This document shows positions 1 to 12,157 of a stretch of DNA of 64,000 nt, one piece after another. The notes beneath the pieces are model-generated. The model saw nothing but the letters and a program-made list of their open reading frames with translations, ran no database searches and was not told the DNA's origin. The position numbers were made by a program, and so were the translations under genes. The stretch's first letter is position 1. Each line of letters begins with the position of its first letter. Source of the DNA: Prinsepia uniflora (taxonomy: Eukaryota > Streptophyta > Magnoliopsida > Rosales > Rosaceae); assembly GCA_032719365.1 (NCBI GenBank), contig CM064868.1, positions 7,660,235 through 7,724,234 on the forward strand, written 5' to 3'.

Positions 1-1322
1 CTATTATTTAAGGTGCTGAATTGGATAAATTCTATTATATATATATTAATTCATCCCTCAAATCTCTTTACAATGAAAATATATACATTTTATATTCAAA
101 ATATGTACATTAAATTTGATGATTATAATCTTATCTATTCCAATCTTACTTACCAAACAACCTAATTGTATAACAATATTAGAGATTTCATCCTTGAATC
201 TCCTTACAATGAAAACATATACAATTTTACGTACATTAAATTTGATGATTATTATCTCATCTATTCCAATACCACTTAACTTTTATTAATAAAATAGATT
301 TAGTGATGTATGAAATTAATTCGATTAACTTCTAGTTCATTGTGCAATTTAACTCGTCAAGGAGCTTCCTAGTTTCTCCCCAATTAATATGTAATATAAT
401 ATTAGCTCTAGTCCCTGAATTTTATATCAATATTAGCTATAGTTCTTTATATACTTCATGATTAGTATCACACGTCCTTGAGCTATGCTAGAATGTGCAA
501 TAACCATCCCTTGCTCTTTTCTTCTTGACCTCTCCTCTTCTTCTTCCTCTTAATCACCTCCTTCTTGAACATGGACATTTTAGAATTTTTAAGGAGACAA
601 AGTTAATAATTGATTAAAATTAAAAGAATATAACAAAAAAAATTTGGAATTTCTGGAAGAAAAAAAAGGGAAAAAGTTTGAACATGTATATGCATTTTTT
701 GTCACTAAAGGTGAAGATCTTAGTGAATTTTTTTATGAACATAGTTGTAAAAGATGTTTTGGAAACGCCATTTATTAGAGTAATTCACCACTAATGGCAC
801 TCTTCACCTTTAGTGATGAAAAATTCATATATTTAAAAAACCTATTTTATCCTTTTTTTTAATAGAAAAAATTAATAATTTTAACAGAGGATGGTTATAG
901 GAAATTTGGGTATAATTCATAAACTTCTACTAGAAATTTTATGAATTATAGTTAATATTAATATAAAGATCATGAACCATTATCGCAACCGCTTTTCCTA
1001 AAATGAAATAAGTTTGAGGTGTTAGGCACCTAAATCTAAATAACTCATTTGTAAAGGTAATTTATAAGCGGATGTAGAGACTTAAATATTTTATTCTTCA
1101 AATCGTTCTGAAAAGCTGAGTGGGCCTACAAGAATCAATACAGACCCCTTGTTTTCAACTACCGGCAAACCCTTATCTTTTAAGAAATATATATGTGCGT
1201 GTGCGGGGTGAGACTTCCATACTTTATCCCTATCATTTCTCCATATATTTTTTTTTTCAGCTTCTCTTTGCTTTTCCCGTGCTTGTGTGCTCTTCCAAAG
1301 ACGTGTTGCAGCTGCTGGTGTC
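1..1322. other. AT-rich intergenic flank upstream of the BAHD copy
   Basis: AT-rich DNA with no convincing reading frame. It contains homopolymer-rich stretches and two near-repeats of a sentence-like AT segment around 60-130 and 200-265. A TATA-like AT run lies near 1186-1194, about 130 bp before the BAHD start codon, and could be the promoter. This is only a positional guess. A short pyrimidine run (CTCTTCTTCTTCCTC) is near 532-548. Confidence 0.5.
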
Positions 1323-2666
1323 ATGACCTCAGAGGTAAAAGTTGAGCTCATTCATGAGGAAACAATTAGGCCATCCTCTCCAACTCCCCACCACCTTAAA
1401 ACTTCAAAAATCTCTTTTTTTGATCAGTGTATTCCTCAAAGTTATGTCCCTCTCCTTCTCTTCTATCCATCCAACAATAGCTGTAGTGAGCAGGTTGATA
1501 ATGTTAATATTCTAAAAGCATCATTATCTGAAACTCTAACTCACTTCTATCCCTTCGCGGGACATTTTCAATGGAATGATTCAATCTATTGTGACGACCG
1601 CGGGGCTAAATTTATTGAAGCCCGGGTCCACTACACCCTAGCAAAATTTTTTGAAAAGCCAGATCTTGTGATGGCAAAGAAATTTCTTCCATGTGATGTA
1701 ACATCCACACAAGCAGTGACCGGCCATTTTCTTCTTGTCCAAGCCAACTTATTCGAATGTGGTGGATTGGTAATCGGAGCCATGGTGGTACACAAGGTCG
1801 CTGATGCGTCTACATTCAGCACATTCATCAGAAGCTGGGCTGAAACTGCCCTTTCCTTGTCCAACGATCATCAGGTGGAGCTTTCCCAAGAATTTGGTGT
1901 TGCAGCATCTCTCTTTCCACCGCTTGATTTCCTTAACAGCCCCCAAGAGGTTGTCGAATTTTCTGTAGAAAATCGTATTCTAACTAGAAGGTTTACGTTT
2001 GATGCCACAAGCATTGCTGCTCTCAAGTCCAAAGCGGCCAGTGTCACCGTGCCAAACCCTACACGTGTTGAAGTAGTGTCGGCCCTCATTTGGAAATGTG
2101 CAATGGATGCATCAAGGAGGAGGCGGGGTTGTCTAAGGCCCTCGGTGTGGTCTAGTGCCGTGAACATGAGGAAAATATTAGGGCCGAGGGTTGGTAAGCC
2201 CTTGGGAGAGAAAGCGCTACTTGGAAACCTTGCAGGACTCTAGATATCTAAGGCTAAAGAAAGTGAAGTAGATGATAATGATGATCATGATATGAGAAGC
2301 TTGGTTTCTAAGTTTAAGAAAGGTATTGAAGAATTCAAGGTACGTTATGGTAATGGAATTGCTTGGAATGATATATGTGGAATGTTTGAAGAGTTTGGGA
2401 GCCTCATAAAACGAGATAACGTAGACAACTACACTTGTAGCAGTTGGTGTAGATTTCCGTTTTACGAATCAAATTTTGGATGGGGAAAGCCATCATGGAT
2501 TACATTATCGAGTGTGGAAGTGAAGAATACAACTGTATTGATAGATGCCAGAGATGGTGAAGGAATTGAAGCTACCGTGATTCTCATGGAAGAAGACATG
2601 GCCATATTTGAAAACGACAAGGAACTTCTTGCATATGCTTCTTTGAATCCCTCGTTATTTTCTTGA
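1323..2666 (+). pseudogene. BAHD acyltransferase (vinorine synthase-like), interrupted by one in-frame stop
   Basis: BAHD enzymes move an acyl group from acyl-CoA to alcohols or amines in the cytosol and make plant alkaloid and terpenoid esters. From ATG 1323 the reading frame spans 448 codons including the terminal stop, which is the usual BAHD length. The catalytic HxxxD motif is seen as HKVAD at residues 157-161. The C-terminal structural motif is NFGWG at 384-388 (2472-2486), where the family usually has DFGWG. A TAG at 2241-2243 splits the frame, and the same frame resumes at once and stays open to the stop at 2664-2666. No intron is visible and none is needed. An ATG at 1287 is in frame, but 1323 fits the usual BAHD N-terminus better. 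The N-terminal style resembles clade III (vinorine synthase, deacetylvindoline acetyltransferase), but the substrate cannot be read. It is either a recent pseudogene or an allele with a nonsense change. Confidence 0.85.
2241..2243 (+). other. Premature TAG stop in the BAHD frame
   Basis: The only lesion seen in the BAHD frame. It falls after residue 306, before the NFGWG region, so the product would lose the C-terminal third that closes the active-site channel. Confidence 0.85.
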
Positions 2667-2895
2667 AGATTATCAATATGAAATCTCAGTTTGTGCGTAC
2701 CTCATGATATAAAACTGAGAGTCGGGCCCACTACGCGGAGACCCTATTTTGAGGCTACGGTCCCGAATTTATTTTTGTCAATATTCATATATTGTTATAA
2801 ATAGTATAGAGTATGGCTATTCATATAAGGGTACAAAATATATTTAGTCAATTGTGAAAGGGTATATCTACTCGTATTCATTGTACCGAATCATA
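2667..2895. other. Possible copia LTR piece, left of the LARD insertion
   Basis: AT-rich sequence after the BAHD stop. Removing the element at 2901-9451 joins this stretch to 9457 onward. The joined sequence then has a TATA-like run (CTATATAAC) and, further on, a CA followed by a CGTTATCAGCACGAG leader. I associate that leader with plant copia elements from memory. Assignment as a copia LTR is tentative. Confidence 0.3.
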
Positions 2896-2900
2896 ATCCT
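2896..2900. repeat. Target site duplication ATCCT, left copy
   Basis: ATCCT directly before the TG of the minus-strand LTR at 2901. It is matched by ATCCT at 9452-9456 directly after the other LTR end. Confidence 0.85.
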
Positions 2901-5900
2901 TGACAGGACCCGCCCCCAATCCCCCTGGATTAAGAGCTAAATCCTGCTCCCGTCTAACTTACGCATGACACGAAGGCTAAACTGACGTCCAACCTTCATG
3001 TGCCACGTAAGTCGGACAAGGGATTCTCGATCCAACCGTCCTAAAAGTATCCAGATTTCCCAGAGTGAGCCGAAACTACTGTGGATCGCGGGTGTGATGC
3101 CTCCGTCTCTCTCGACCAACAGCCCGCACCGCAACAACCTGGAGGATATCGAAAATATGAAAAGACTGTGAGTGGAAAAAAATAAATAAAAATTTAGAAA
3201 ACAGTTTAGAGAAATTACATTTATACCCTCCATTTAAAAACCAATGCATGCATATCAATACATGTTATGAAACCATTCATATCAAAACCATCAATGAAAA
3301 CCATTTGAAAACCCGAATCAAATCCGCTATTCAAATCCAGGTCTCAGCCTCAAATCACAAATCAATCTCGAATACAGGAACTAAGTCCCAAAACTCATCA
3401 AATCCATATCATCCGGGCCACTGCCCAAAACATCTGAAAACCAGTGAAAAACATCATTCATGCGAGTTTGCTGGATCTCAAGTGCGTCCGAGTCTTTAAA
3501 CTCAAAACCATGCGCATAATCAGGCCTTCCCGGGATATCAACGAGTCTTTAAACTCAAAACACAATCAACAGGCCTCGGGGAGTGTCACAACCAAGTCTT
3601 TAAACTCAAAACATTTACCGAGTCTTTAAACTCAAAACATATCAATCCAGGGCCCTCCCCCCGTCAATCAACCGAGTCTTTAAACTCAAAACTAGATCCA
3701 GCGGTTTTTCTTTTTTCTTTTTCCGGGTCTTTAAACCCAAAACCATTTTTCATTCAACAGTGAAAACCATAGAAAATCCTTATCCGAATTCGCAATAATG
3801 ATTCTGTAAGCCGGCATCCGAAACCATCATCCCGAACCCAAATCCAGATTTCCTTTCCAAGTTTCAAAACCAAATCTGAAACATCGTTTCCGAAATCCAG
3901 TTCCAAAACCGAAAGCTCGTTTCCAAAATCACATGAACAGGGCTCCAAGCCCGAAATCCCTTTTCCGAAATCCATTTCAAAACCTTGAAATCAAATCATA
4001 GTTCAAATCTCGAAATCAAATCATTAAAACCATGATCAATTCACAAGATCATTCGAAATCTCGTAAAACGTGCTATTCCGTCAATATCTCGAAAATCGTG
4101 CAAAACCGTAAACCATAAAGATCATAAATCAAATCATAGAATCACGTATAGACAACATATAAAAACATATATGCATGCATCATAAGTTAGAAAGCAAAGT
4201 CCACTCACAGACCATTTCGCCGCTACCTCGATACGAGCGCACTTACGCCGTTCCCGGCCGATCCACTATCCTCGGCTTTCCCGAACCTGTCCAAATCCCA
4301 TAATACGGTCACTAACTACTTCACAATGATCATACTAAAGCCCCGTAATTTTCGAATTTTTAACTATTTTTAACCGAGCCCTAGAACCTTCAGACATCCC
4401 GAAACATATCGAGACGATGTCCGATCGACTCAAAACCAGTGCCAAAATGTTCGTTACATCGAGTACTTTAAAAGTCGTATTAGAACCTTCCTCAAAAGAC
4501 GTGCCACGCACCCACACGTGCTACCCAAAGGGACTGCGCGTGGGCCTCAACCGTCATACACTGTTCATCTTCAACCTCTGTTAAGCCTGGTTTGAACCGG
4601 TTTGGTCTAGTCGGTCAAGCCGTGAACCGGCATTCACGGTTTCTGTTCATTTTGATCTGTTTTTTTAACCCGGTTAATTCTCCTAGCTTCGTCCTCCCAT
4701 TTCTAAGTGATCTAACTACCCAACTTATACAATTAGATCCTGAAAATTACCTTCTCGGTTCAAACATATATCCAGGCTCTACAACCATGTTCATTCCTCG
4801 ATTTTGGCCTCCTCCAACCTTCACTTTTGTTCCAGTCGACGTGTTTACCTTCCAATATCGTGTTTCCATCATTAGTATGCATCAACAAGGCCTACAAACT
4901 CAAATTCAATTTTGAAATCAAATCTTACCGTGCCGGGTTCACCGACCACCGTTTACGGTGGCTCGACCCAGGGCCACCATTAAACTCGCCTCAACACCCC
5001 TTTCATCTTTCCTTCACACCGTCCATACAATCGAAGAGGTTTGAGGATGATTTTCAAGTGTGGACGATCACGGGTGGCAGGGGCAAGGAAGGTCACGGGT
5101 TGATCACAAGGTCAGGACAACCGTCCACGGCTGTCCACGACGGTCCTTACCACCAGAAGTCTCTCATCAACCTCCCTCAATTCTCCTCGCAGGTTACACT
5201 CAAGAATTGAAAGCAGGAAGATTATAGGAAGGGGTTACACTCTGTTTTTCTCTATTTTTGTCCCTTGATCGTGCCTCCTTAATTTTAAAACAACAATAGA
5301 CGGCAAAGAGGCTTCTAAAGCCATCCAGACACAGCCACGCGTCAAAGTCCCTGTGGGCCACCATTCCAACACAACCAAGTGTCCACTTCTCAGTGGGCAC
5401 AGATCCCTATGCACAGAAAAGACCAGAATGCCCCTAAAGATCAATTTACCATTTTGCCTTTCGTATTCTCTAACCCGTAACTTTGTCGTCTGAATTCCGA
5501 TGACAACGTGCCGCCTGTCATTGTACTCCAGGAATCGAGACCTACCTAACGGTCCTCGAAGTGCGTGAAAATTCCATGTCGTTTGAAAAGTCAACAAATT
5601 GCCTCTTTTTAACCAAATTACCGAATTGCCCCTGAACTTCCGAACATCATAACTTTTTTCTCAAATGTCGGAATCAGACGTGCCACCTATCTATGAAATC
5701 GTGACGTCCCGAACTATGTCACGATCATCGGTCAAAATCCATTTGACCGTCCGATCGAAAATTCAACATTTTTGCCAATTCTAGGGGTAAAATCGTCATT
5801 TTGCACCGTCCGTCCGAAAGTATCAAACTAATCACCAATTAACTTCACTAATCTGTCATTAACCACTAATCTAATCTCGGTTTCCAAGACGGGTCGTTAC

Positions 5901-5901
5901 A
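2901..5901 (-). mobile_element. 3' LTR of the LARD (full length, 3.0 kb)
   Basis: Runs from TGACAGGACCC at 2901 to GGGTCGTTACA at 5901, the inverted form of TGTAACGACCC...GGGTCCTGTCA. It contains the repeat array at 3490-3743 and the conserved 5' module (motif CGTGCCACCTATCTATGA, reverse form) around 5670-5700. A 127-codon plus-strand frame at 4827-5210 recurs in the other LTR, but it looks like chance (see rejected list). Confidence 0.8.
3490..3743 (-). repeat. Six copies of a 19-bp near-palindromic repeat in the LTR
   Basis: GAGTCTTTAAACTCAAAAC or a one- to two-base variant begins at 3490, 3543, 3594, 3620, 3674 and 3725. Each holds TTTAAA flanked by GAGT and ACTC, so it is almost its own reverse complement. 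Spacing varies from 26 to 54 bp. It occupies the place of the GGGC/GCCC minisatellite seen in related LTRs. Confidence 0.85.
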
Positions 5902-5940
5902 ATCTACCGCCCTTAAAGAATTTCGTCCCTGAAATTTCGA
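5902..5940 (-). promoter_or_regulatory. Polypurine tract and conserved pre-LTR segment
   Basis: On the minus strand this reads GAAATTTCAGGGACGAAATT and then TCTTTAAGGGCGGTAGAT, directly before the LTR start. The GACGAAATT box plus purine run matches the same position in the elements at 17143-17177 and 62533-62567. It would prime plus-strand DNA synthesis. Confidence 0.7.
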
Positions 5941-7960
5941 ATCTCATACTTCCGTAAGTAACTAAGGGAATCCAACTAATCTCACACTTGGGTCTCCTAC
6001 CCGGTGTCCAGCACCCGCCAAATCAACTTAGCCTTACAGTTCCCAACTGTCACTACATCTTCGTCAAAGAAATCCACTCAACCAACTTCAAATCCATCTC
6101 GTAATCTATTGATTTTTTTCTCCGTGGTCAACATTATTTAACTCGTAACTGCGGTACTTCGAACAGTGCACCAGCTGACACTCACGGGCTCAACTAACAC
6201 TCGGTCGTGACGTACGACAAGTAGTCATATCAACTCGTGATCACACATCTAAATATCAGGGTCCTACCAGCCACTCATGGCTCTGAGCATCCAGCTCATG
6301 TCAGAATTGACTCCTACCATGACCAATCAACACTTAGGATCACCCTTATCCAGTCCACATCTCAATCGTTTAATCACATCAAAACGGTTCGGATTCACCA
6401 AGACAACCAACAACATCATAGTGTACCTGTCACCCTCTCAGTGTTTCTCCAGGGCACACAAACATCCTCGTAACCATACGGATTACCACCCGACCACGGG
6501 TCAAACACGCTTGACCTTCGAAACCCATTGGTCGATCCTACCTCTAGATTGAACTACACGTCTTTCGGGAAAGTCCAAATCAAATCCCTTCCAAATCTCC
6601 CGGTCTCCTGGGTCTCCCGATCAATATGAGCTCCAATTACATCTCAACTACGTACACAGGGCAGACCCAGCGCTAACTCCAAAACCAAAACCTAAACGTA
6701 GGCGAGACAGACCACACACATCCTGTACAACTCCAAGTTAGTCAAGATATCCAACCTATGTCTCACATACGATCCTCGTGATCCACCACAACTCGAACCT
6801 GAGTCAGAAACGATCTAATCCTGATCCACTCACTCCTAAGTGGATCCCACCTCCTGGCTCACTAACAAATGATCAGACCACCATGTCGGATCAAATCAAT
6901 AAAGTACTCATCACGTCTGAAGGCACGTCTAGATTGTGGGTTCTCTTCAATAACCTCATATCAATCAGTTATAGTCACTCATTCTCCGCTTCCTTCCGTC
7001 ATCCTTCAACGTAACACACAATGGTCCTCGACCATGTCATCATAAGTCCTTCTACCTTAACCCGTCTTAACACCATCCCCCGACACTCGCCACACAGGCC
7101 ACTCCTAGCGTCACTTCGTACTCTCTTCCTCCTGAACACATCCACACGTGTCCACGATCAAGGGGGGTCACAACTCCGGAAGTTCCTTTAATAAGTCATC
7201 TGAATCGACTCCAGAGTATACTTCACTCATCATGTAACATCAACTCGGAATCAACACAACATCAACTCGGAATCAACACAACACCTCATCTTCTAAACCA
7301 AAATCTTTCCTGATTCCGAGATTCCAATCACGGTACTTCCTCCTCAAGTGTACAATCTTCGGACTAATTGCCCAAACATTACCGCTTTCACTTAGGAATT
7401 TCACAACGCCTACGGATCACAACCACGTGTCCGTAACCCAACCATACCAACTTAGATCCAATCAAGAGGTAGAGGTCCATTGCACTCCCACTGCGCTACT
7501 CTGATCAGACTCACGGTATCTTGACCGTTCGTCCCAACCATGACCTACCAATGGTCATCACATATCCCCGCTCGGTTAGTGGTTCCTACCAAACACCGTC
7601 ACTTCACAACTAGCCACAACCTCGACTCGATGTGCCTATCCGACCATTTACAAACATCCCAACTTGTGGCACATCATGCCAGTCTAGCGCTCACAGCACA
7701 TCAGTCCCGAGCCTCTGCTCCTATCGAGCCAAAATCCTCAATCTACACTCGGGTCAGGGGAACTAACCTCTCTTGTAGTCCAAATACACTGAGCGCCCAA
7801 CGCTGGACGAGTCCAGAATCGTCCACCAACCAATCACTACCTAGGCTGCTCCTACCAGCACCATTTCCAAGCCAGCCGTAAAGCGGCCCAATCACAACAA
7901 CTTCCTAACCACAAACCCCAATTCACGGGTTCCATACTAGTCATCTCACGGGTTCCATAC
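5902..7960 (-). mobile_element. LARD internal region, no coding sequence recognised
   Basis: About 2.06 kb of C/T-rich (plus strand) DNA with only short unconvincing frames. There is a small direct repeat around 7235-7275 (CATCAACTCGGAATCAACAC, twice). The right end has CACGGGTTCCATAC at 7924-7937 and 7947-7960, at the junction where the 5' LTR is truncated. No primer binding site is present, so the deletion removed it. Confidence 0.65.
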
Positions 7961-9451
7961 CGAAACATATCGAGACGATGTCTGATCGACTCGAAATCAA
8001 TGCCAAAATGTTCGTTACATCGAGTACTTTAAAAGTCATATTGGAACCTTCCTCAAAAGGAGTTCCACGCAGCCACATGCGCTACCCAAAGGGGCTGAAC
8101 GTGGGCCTCACGCGCCGTACACTATTCATCATCAACCTCTGTTAAGCTTGCTCTAAACTGGTTCGGTCCAGCCGTGAACCGGCGTTCACAGTTTCTGTTC
8201 ATTTCGATCCGTTTTTTAACCCGGTTAATTCTCCTAGCTTCGTCCTCCCATTTCTATGTGATCTAACTACCCAACTTATACAATTAGAGCCTGAAAATTA
8301 CCTTCTCGGTTCAAACATATATCCAGGCTCTGTAACCATGTTCATTCCTCGATTTTGGCCTCCTCCAACCTTCATTTTTGTTCCAGTCGACGTGTTTACC
8401 TTCCAATACCGTGTTTCCATCATTAGTATGCATCAACAAGGCCTACAAACTCAAATTCAATTTTGAAACCAAATCTTACCGTGTCGGGTTCACTGACCAC
8501 CATCTACGGTGGCTAGACCCAGGGCCACCATCAAACTCGCCTCAGCACCCCCTTCATTTTTCCTTCACACCGTCCATACAATCCAAGAGGTTTGAGGATG
8601 ATTTTCAAGTGTGGACGATCACGGGTGGCAGGGGCAAGGAAGGTCAAGGGTTGATCGTAGGGTCAGGACAACCGTCCCTGGCTGTCCACGACGGTCCTTA
8701 CCACCAGAAATCTCTCATCAACCTCCCTCAATTCTCCTCACAGGTTACACTCAAGAATTGAAAGCAAGAAGATTATAAGAAGGGGTTACACTCTGTTTTT
8801 CTCTATTTTTGTCCCTTGATCGTGCCTCCTTAATTTTAAAACAACAATAGACGGCGAAGAGGCTTCTAAAGCCATCCAGACACAGCCACGCGTCAAAGTC
8901 CTTGTGGGCCACCATTCCAACACAGCCAAGTGTCCACTTCTCAGTGGGCACAGATCCTTATGCACAGAAAAGACAGAATGCCCCTAAAGGTCAATTTACC
9001 ATTTTGCCCTTCGTATTCTCTGATCCGTAACTTTGTCGTTCAGATTTCAATGACAACGTGCCGCCTGTCATTGTACTCCGGGAATCGAGACCTACCTAAC
9101 GGTACTCGAAGTGCGTGAAAATTCCATGTCGTTTGAAAAGTCAACAAATTGTCCCTTTTTAACCAAATTACCGAATTACCCCTGAACTTCCGAACATCAT
9201 AATTTTTTCCTCGAATGTCGGAATCAGATGTGTCACCTGTCTATGAACTCGTGACATCCCGAACTGCGTCATGATCATCGGTCAAAATTCATTAGACCGT
9301 CCGATCGAAAAGTCAACATTTTTGCCTATTCTAGGGGCAAAATTGTCACTTTGCACCATCCGTCCAAAAGTATCCAACTAATCACCGATTAACATCACTA
9401 ATCCGTCATTAACCACTAATCTAATCCTGGTTTCCGGGACGGGTCGTTACA
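7961..9451 (-). mobile_element. 5' LTR of the LARD, 3' half deleted
   Basis: Matches 4400-5901 of the other LTR with an offset of 3550-3561, so about 11 bp of net indels plus many substitutions. The part equivalent to 2901-4399, the primer site and some internal DNA are missing. The outer end GGGTCGTTACA is intact at 9451. Confidence 0.8.
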
Positions 9452-9456
9452 ATCCT
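9452..9456. repeat. Target site duplication ATCCT, right copy
   Basis: Matches 2896-2900 and confirms the extent of the element between them. Confidence 0.85.
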
Positions 9457-10594
9457 ACTTCTATATAACGATTTGAGTTACTGATTAATAAGAGGTTCTA
9501 AATGCATTTCACAACACGTTATCAGCACGAGTTCTAACCAACCGAGAAAAATTCCCAAATTTCATAGTTTTCTTCTCTTTAATCGAGGAGAACTAGAGCA
9601 CTATGTTCTTTACAAAAATCATGAGTCCCTTTCACAAACCCTAGCTAACGGAGAAAAAAAATTCCCAAATTCTAAATCCAGATTGTTAGCTCAGGGATAG
9701 AAAAATTCTGACATTTCCTTCGTCTCTCCTCCTCCTCTCATCTATGCTTGCCAGTATCCACATAAATCTTTGACAGTCTCACTTTGAAACAATTACTTGA
9801 AACCTTTTACCTATTCATACCCAGATACCAAATAGTTCTAAGGAGGAGATTTTCACCCATTCAGAAAAGAAAAGAAAAAAAACCCATCTCATTTCGTCTC
9901 TGTCTCTGTCTGTCTCTCTCTCTCTCTTCAACGAGAGACCCATGCAACCCCTTATGTCGATGACTTCCAGTCGCCGCAAGACCATCATGATCGATCATCC
10001 ATATCCAAAGCCAAATTTGATCTGATTCTATTACAAGGTGGAGCAAAACCTGAGATTCGCGTTGTTTGCGCCTGGCTCTTCCTCTCTGATGCCGAGCCCT
10101 GCAACTGCGAATCCTGGCCAGTTTGAACCTCGATCACCAGCCCGTCGGGGTGGGGTTTGGTCGTACAAATGCGTACATCGAACCCAACGCTGTCAGCGGT
10201 GAACCCATGCCTCGCCGTCAGCGATGACTCTTTTTCCAATCTCCCACCGAGTCAGCCGAGAAACCCTCAGTCCAGAAAGATTGATTCGAAATCGTCCAAT
10301 TTGTCTTGGGAGTTTGTACGATGACAACAAGGAAATGGTTGGCTCTAGAGATGGCGAAGAGATGTGAGGAACGATGGGCTCTTGAGATGGATCTCTTCAG
10401 TGGGGAGTGATCGAAGCCCTGCGGTACCTTCGATGGACCCGGACACCTGGGGTTTCACGGTGAAAAGGAATCAGAACCAGACTTAAGGCACCATGGTTTC
10501 TTTAGTAGGGAGTCATTGAATACCTGAGGTATGTTCGATGCTTCATGATCGAAATTAGGCACATGTTGGTTTCTTCGATGTCCCATGTTATGAT

Positions 10595-10595
<1 letters not shown>
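9457..10595. other. Non-coding stretch, possible copia LTR end and leader
   Basis: Contains CTATATAAC (TATA-like) near 9462, then CA followed by CGTTATCAGCACGAG at 9519-9533. I associate this sequence with plant copia leaders, without being able to check. Beyond that there is a CTGTCTCT microsatellite near 9898-9929, and a GC-richer part at 9940-10450 without a sustained frame. Confidence 0.3.
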
Positions 10596-10631
<36 letters not shown>

Positions 10632-10830
10632 GATAATATATGATGATGGCATGATAGTATGATGTCTAATAATACATACATGATGATTCTATGATGATAT
10701 TATGCTGTTATGTATGATAATATGCATGATATGTGATGGTACGATGATGTAATGAATATGATGATATATGATGATGAATGTATTATGTGATGATGATGAA
10801 CGCATGGTGATGATGGGTTAATGATAATTA
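10596..10830. repeat. (TA)n microsatellite followed by GATGAT-rich simple sequence
   Basis: TA dinucleotides run from about 10596 to 10631 with one G interruption. ATGATG/ATGATA simple sequence follows to about 10830. No protein coding is likely. Confidence 0.8.
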
Positions 10831-11937
10831 TTTGATCATATTCGAAATTGGATTGGATTGATGTTTAAATTGCTACAATAATTTGACAATGATGTTTGTT
10901 GTTCATAAGATTAATTGAAATTCTGAAAAAATTGACCATTATACAAGCATCACCAAATCCTAGCCCAGCAAGTTACAAACAACCCACTTGTAGGGTCCGC
11001 AAAAGGCCAAACAAATAAAAGGCTCGAAAAATACAAAGAAACCAGCCTAGGAGGCTATCGTACAAAATAGACCCAGAAGGCCCAGGCTCAAAGGAAGAGA
11101 TGGGTTCAGATAAACTCGGCCCAGTTTGGCAGCCTATAGCCCAATTGCTTTAGAGCAAGCTTAGGTCCAGCAAACTTCAAGCCCAATATCCAATTGGAAA
11201 ACATTAGCCCACTAAACGTAGAAGCCCAAAGAGCTGTTGAAATAAAGCCAACATCAGAGCAGCCCAAACATTGAGAGTCCAGCAGGCCCGGATTCAAGGA
11301 TTTTTATACACGTTTTATTGCATATTTTTTTGTTCATGATAATCATAAATTTGTTTTTATTGCATATTTATGCACATATGAATTTATGGATGTTTAAATA
11401 GTCATAACATATGAGATTGGAATAATCATGTTATTAAATCACACCGCATGCTTTAAAGAAAAAAAAGGCCCAAAAGGCCCACAACATGAAAGCCTAGAAG
11501 GCTAACCTAATTTCCAAGTCCACAACATGATCAAGGTCTAAATCAAGCCCAGTAATATATAGATGGACTTACTAACACCCAATTGGTTGCACATCAGCCC
11601 AGAAGGCATGGCATACGACAAACTTAGAAGAAAGAATCCAACCTATGGTCCAGAAGACCGAGGTCCTAAATATGACCCGACACATTATATCAATCTATTT
11701 AAATCTTATGCCAGAAGCATTTGTTTAATGTATACTTTCTTTTATGCCTAAAGCATTTATTCAAATAATTATTAAGTTTTATTTAGTGTTTATTTATATT
11801 AATTCATTGCATAAATGTTTCCTTAAATGACAAGTATTTATTTAGTACTCATTTAAGAATCATATGTGTTTTAATGAACCAGACGTTCATAAATGAAATA
11901 AACTAGTAGTTTATGTTAAACATCGAATTCGTAAATT
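10831..11937. other. AT-rich non-coding DNA with scattered GCCCA words
   Basis: Two patches (about 10960-11300 and 11460-11680) are dense in GCCCA/GGCCCA and AGAAGGC words. AT-rich DNA lies between and after them. No frame longer than 63 codons. The patches read like a degenerate low-complexity transposon leader, but I cannot assign a family. Confidence 0.3.
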
Positions 11938-12157
11938 CAGCAATGTTGATAAGAAAAGGGAACCCGAAGTTTCCTTCATAAATTCTTCAAACATAATGAT
12001 CATTGTAATATGTAACGACCCGAATCTTTATTATTATTATTTTATTGCAGCAATGTTGATAAGAAAAGGGAACCCGAAGTTTCCTCCATAAATTCTTCAA
12101 ACATAATGATCATTGTAATATGTAACGACCCGAACCTTTATTATTATTATTTTATTG
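11938..12157 (+). repeat. 110-bp tandem duplication spanning a retrotransposon insertion junction
   Basis: Unit 1 is 11938-12047 and unit 2 is 12048-12157, with two differences noticed. Each unit holds 73 bp of flank and the first 37 bp of the gypsy LTR (TGTAACGACCCG at 12011 and 12121). The duplication therefore arose after, or during, insertion of the element. Confidence 0.9.

Larger units (their letters stand above)
2901..9451 (-). mobile_element. LARD-like non-autonomous LTR retrotransposon, minus strand
   Basis: A complete insertion bounded by ATCCT on both sides. Read on the minus strand it has a truncated 5' LTR (9451-7961), an internal region (7960-5902) and a full 3' LTR (5901-2901). 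The LTR starts TGTAACGACCC and ends GGGTCCTGTCA. The internal DNA has no recognisable gag, protease, RT or integrase in any frame. The region next to the 3' LTR keeps the GACGAAATT plus purine-run signature of Del/Tekay-type elements. The paired LTR segments differ at roughly one base in ten where I compared them, so the insertion is old. Mobilisation would have needed proteins from another element. Confidence 0.8.

Noticed and set aside
4827..5210. 127-codon plus-strand frame present in both LTRs of the LARD (also 8378-8761)
   Set aside because: It is antisense to the element, and most differences between the two copies change the amino acid. That does not suggest selection for a protein.
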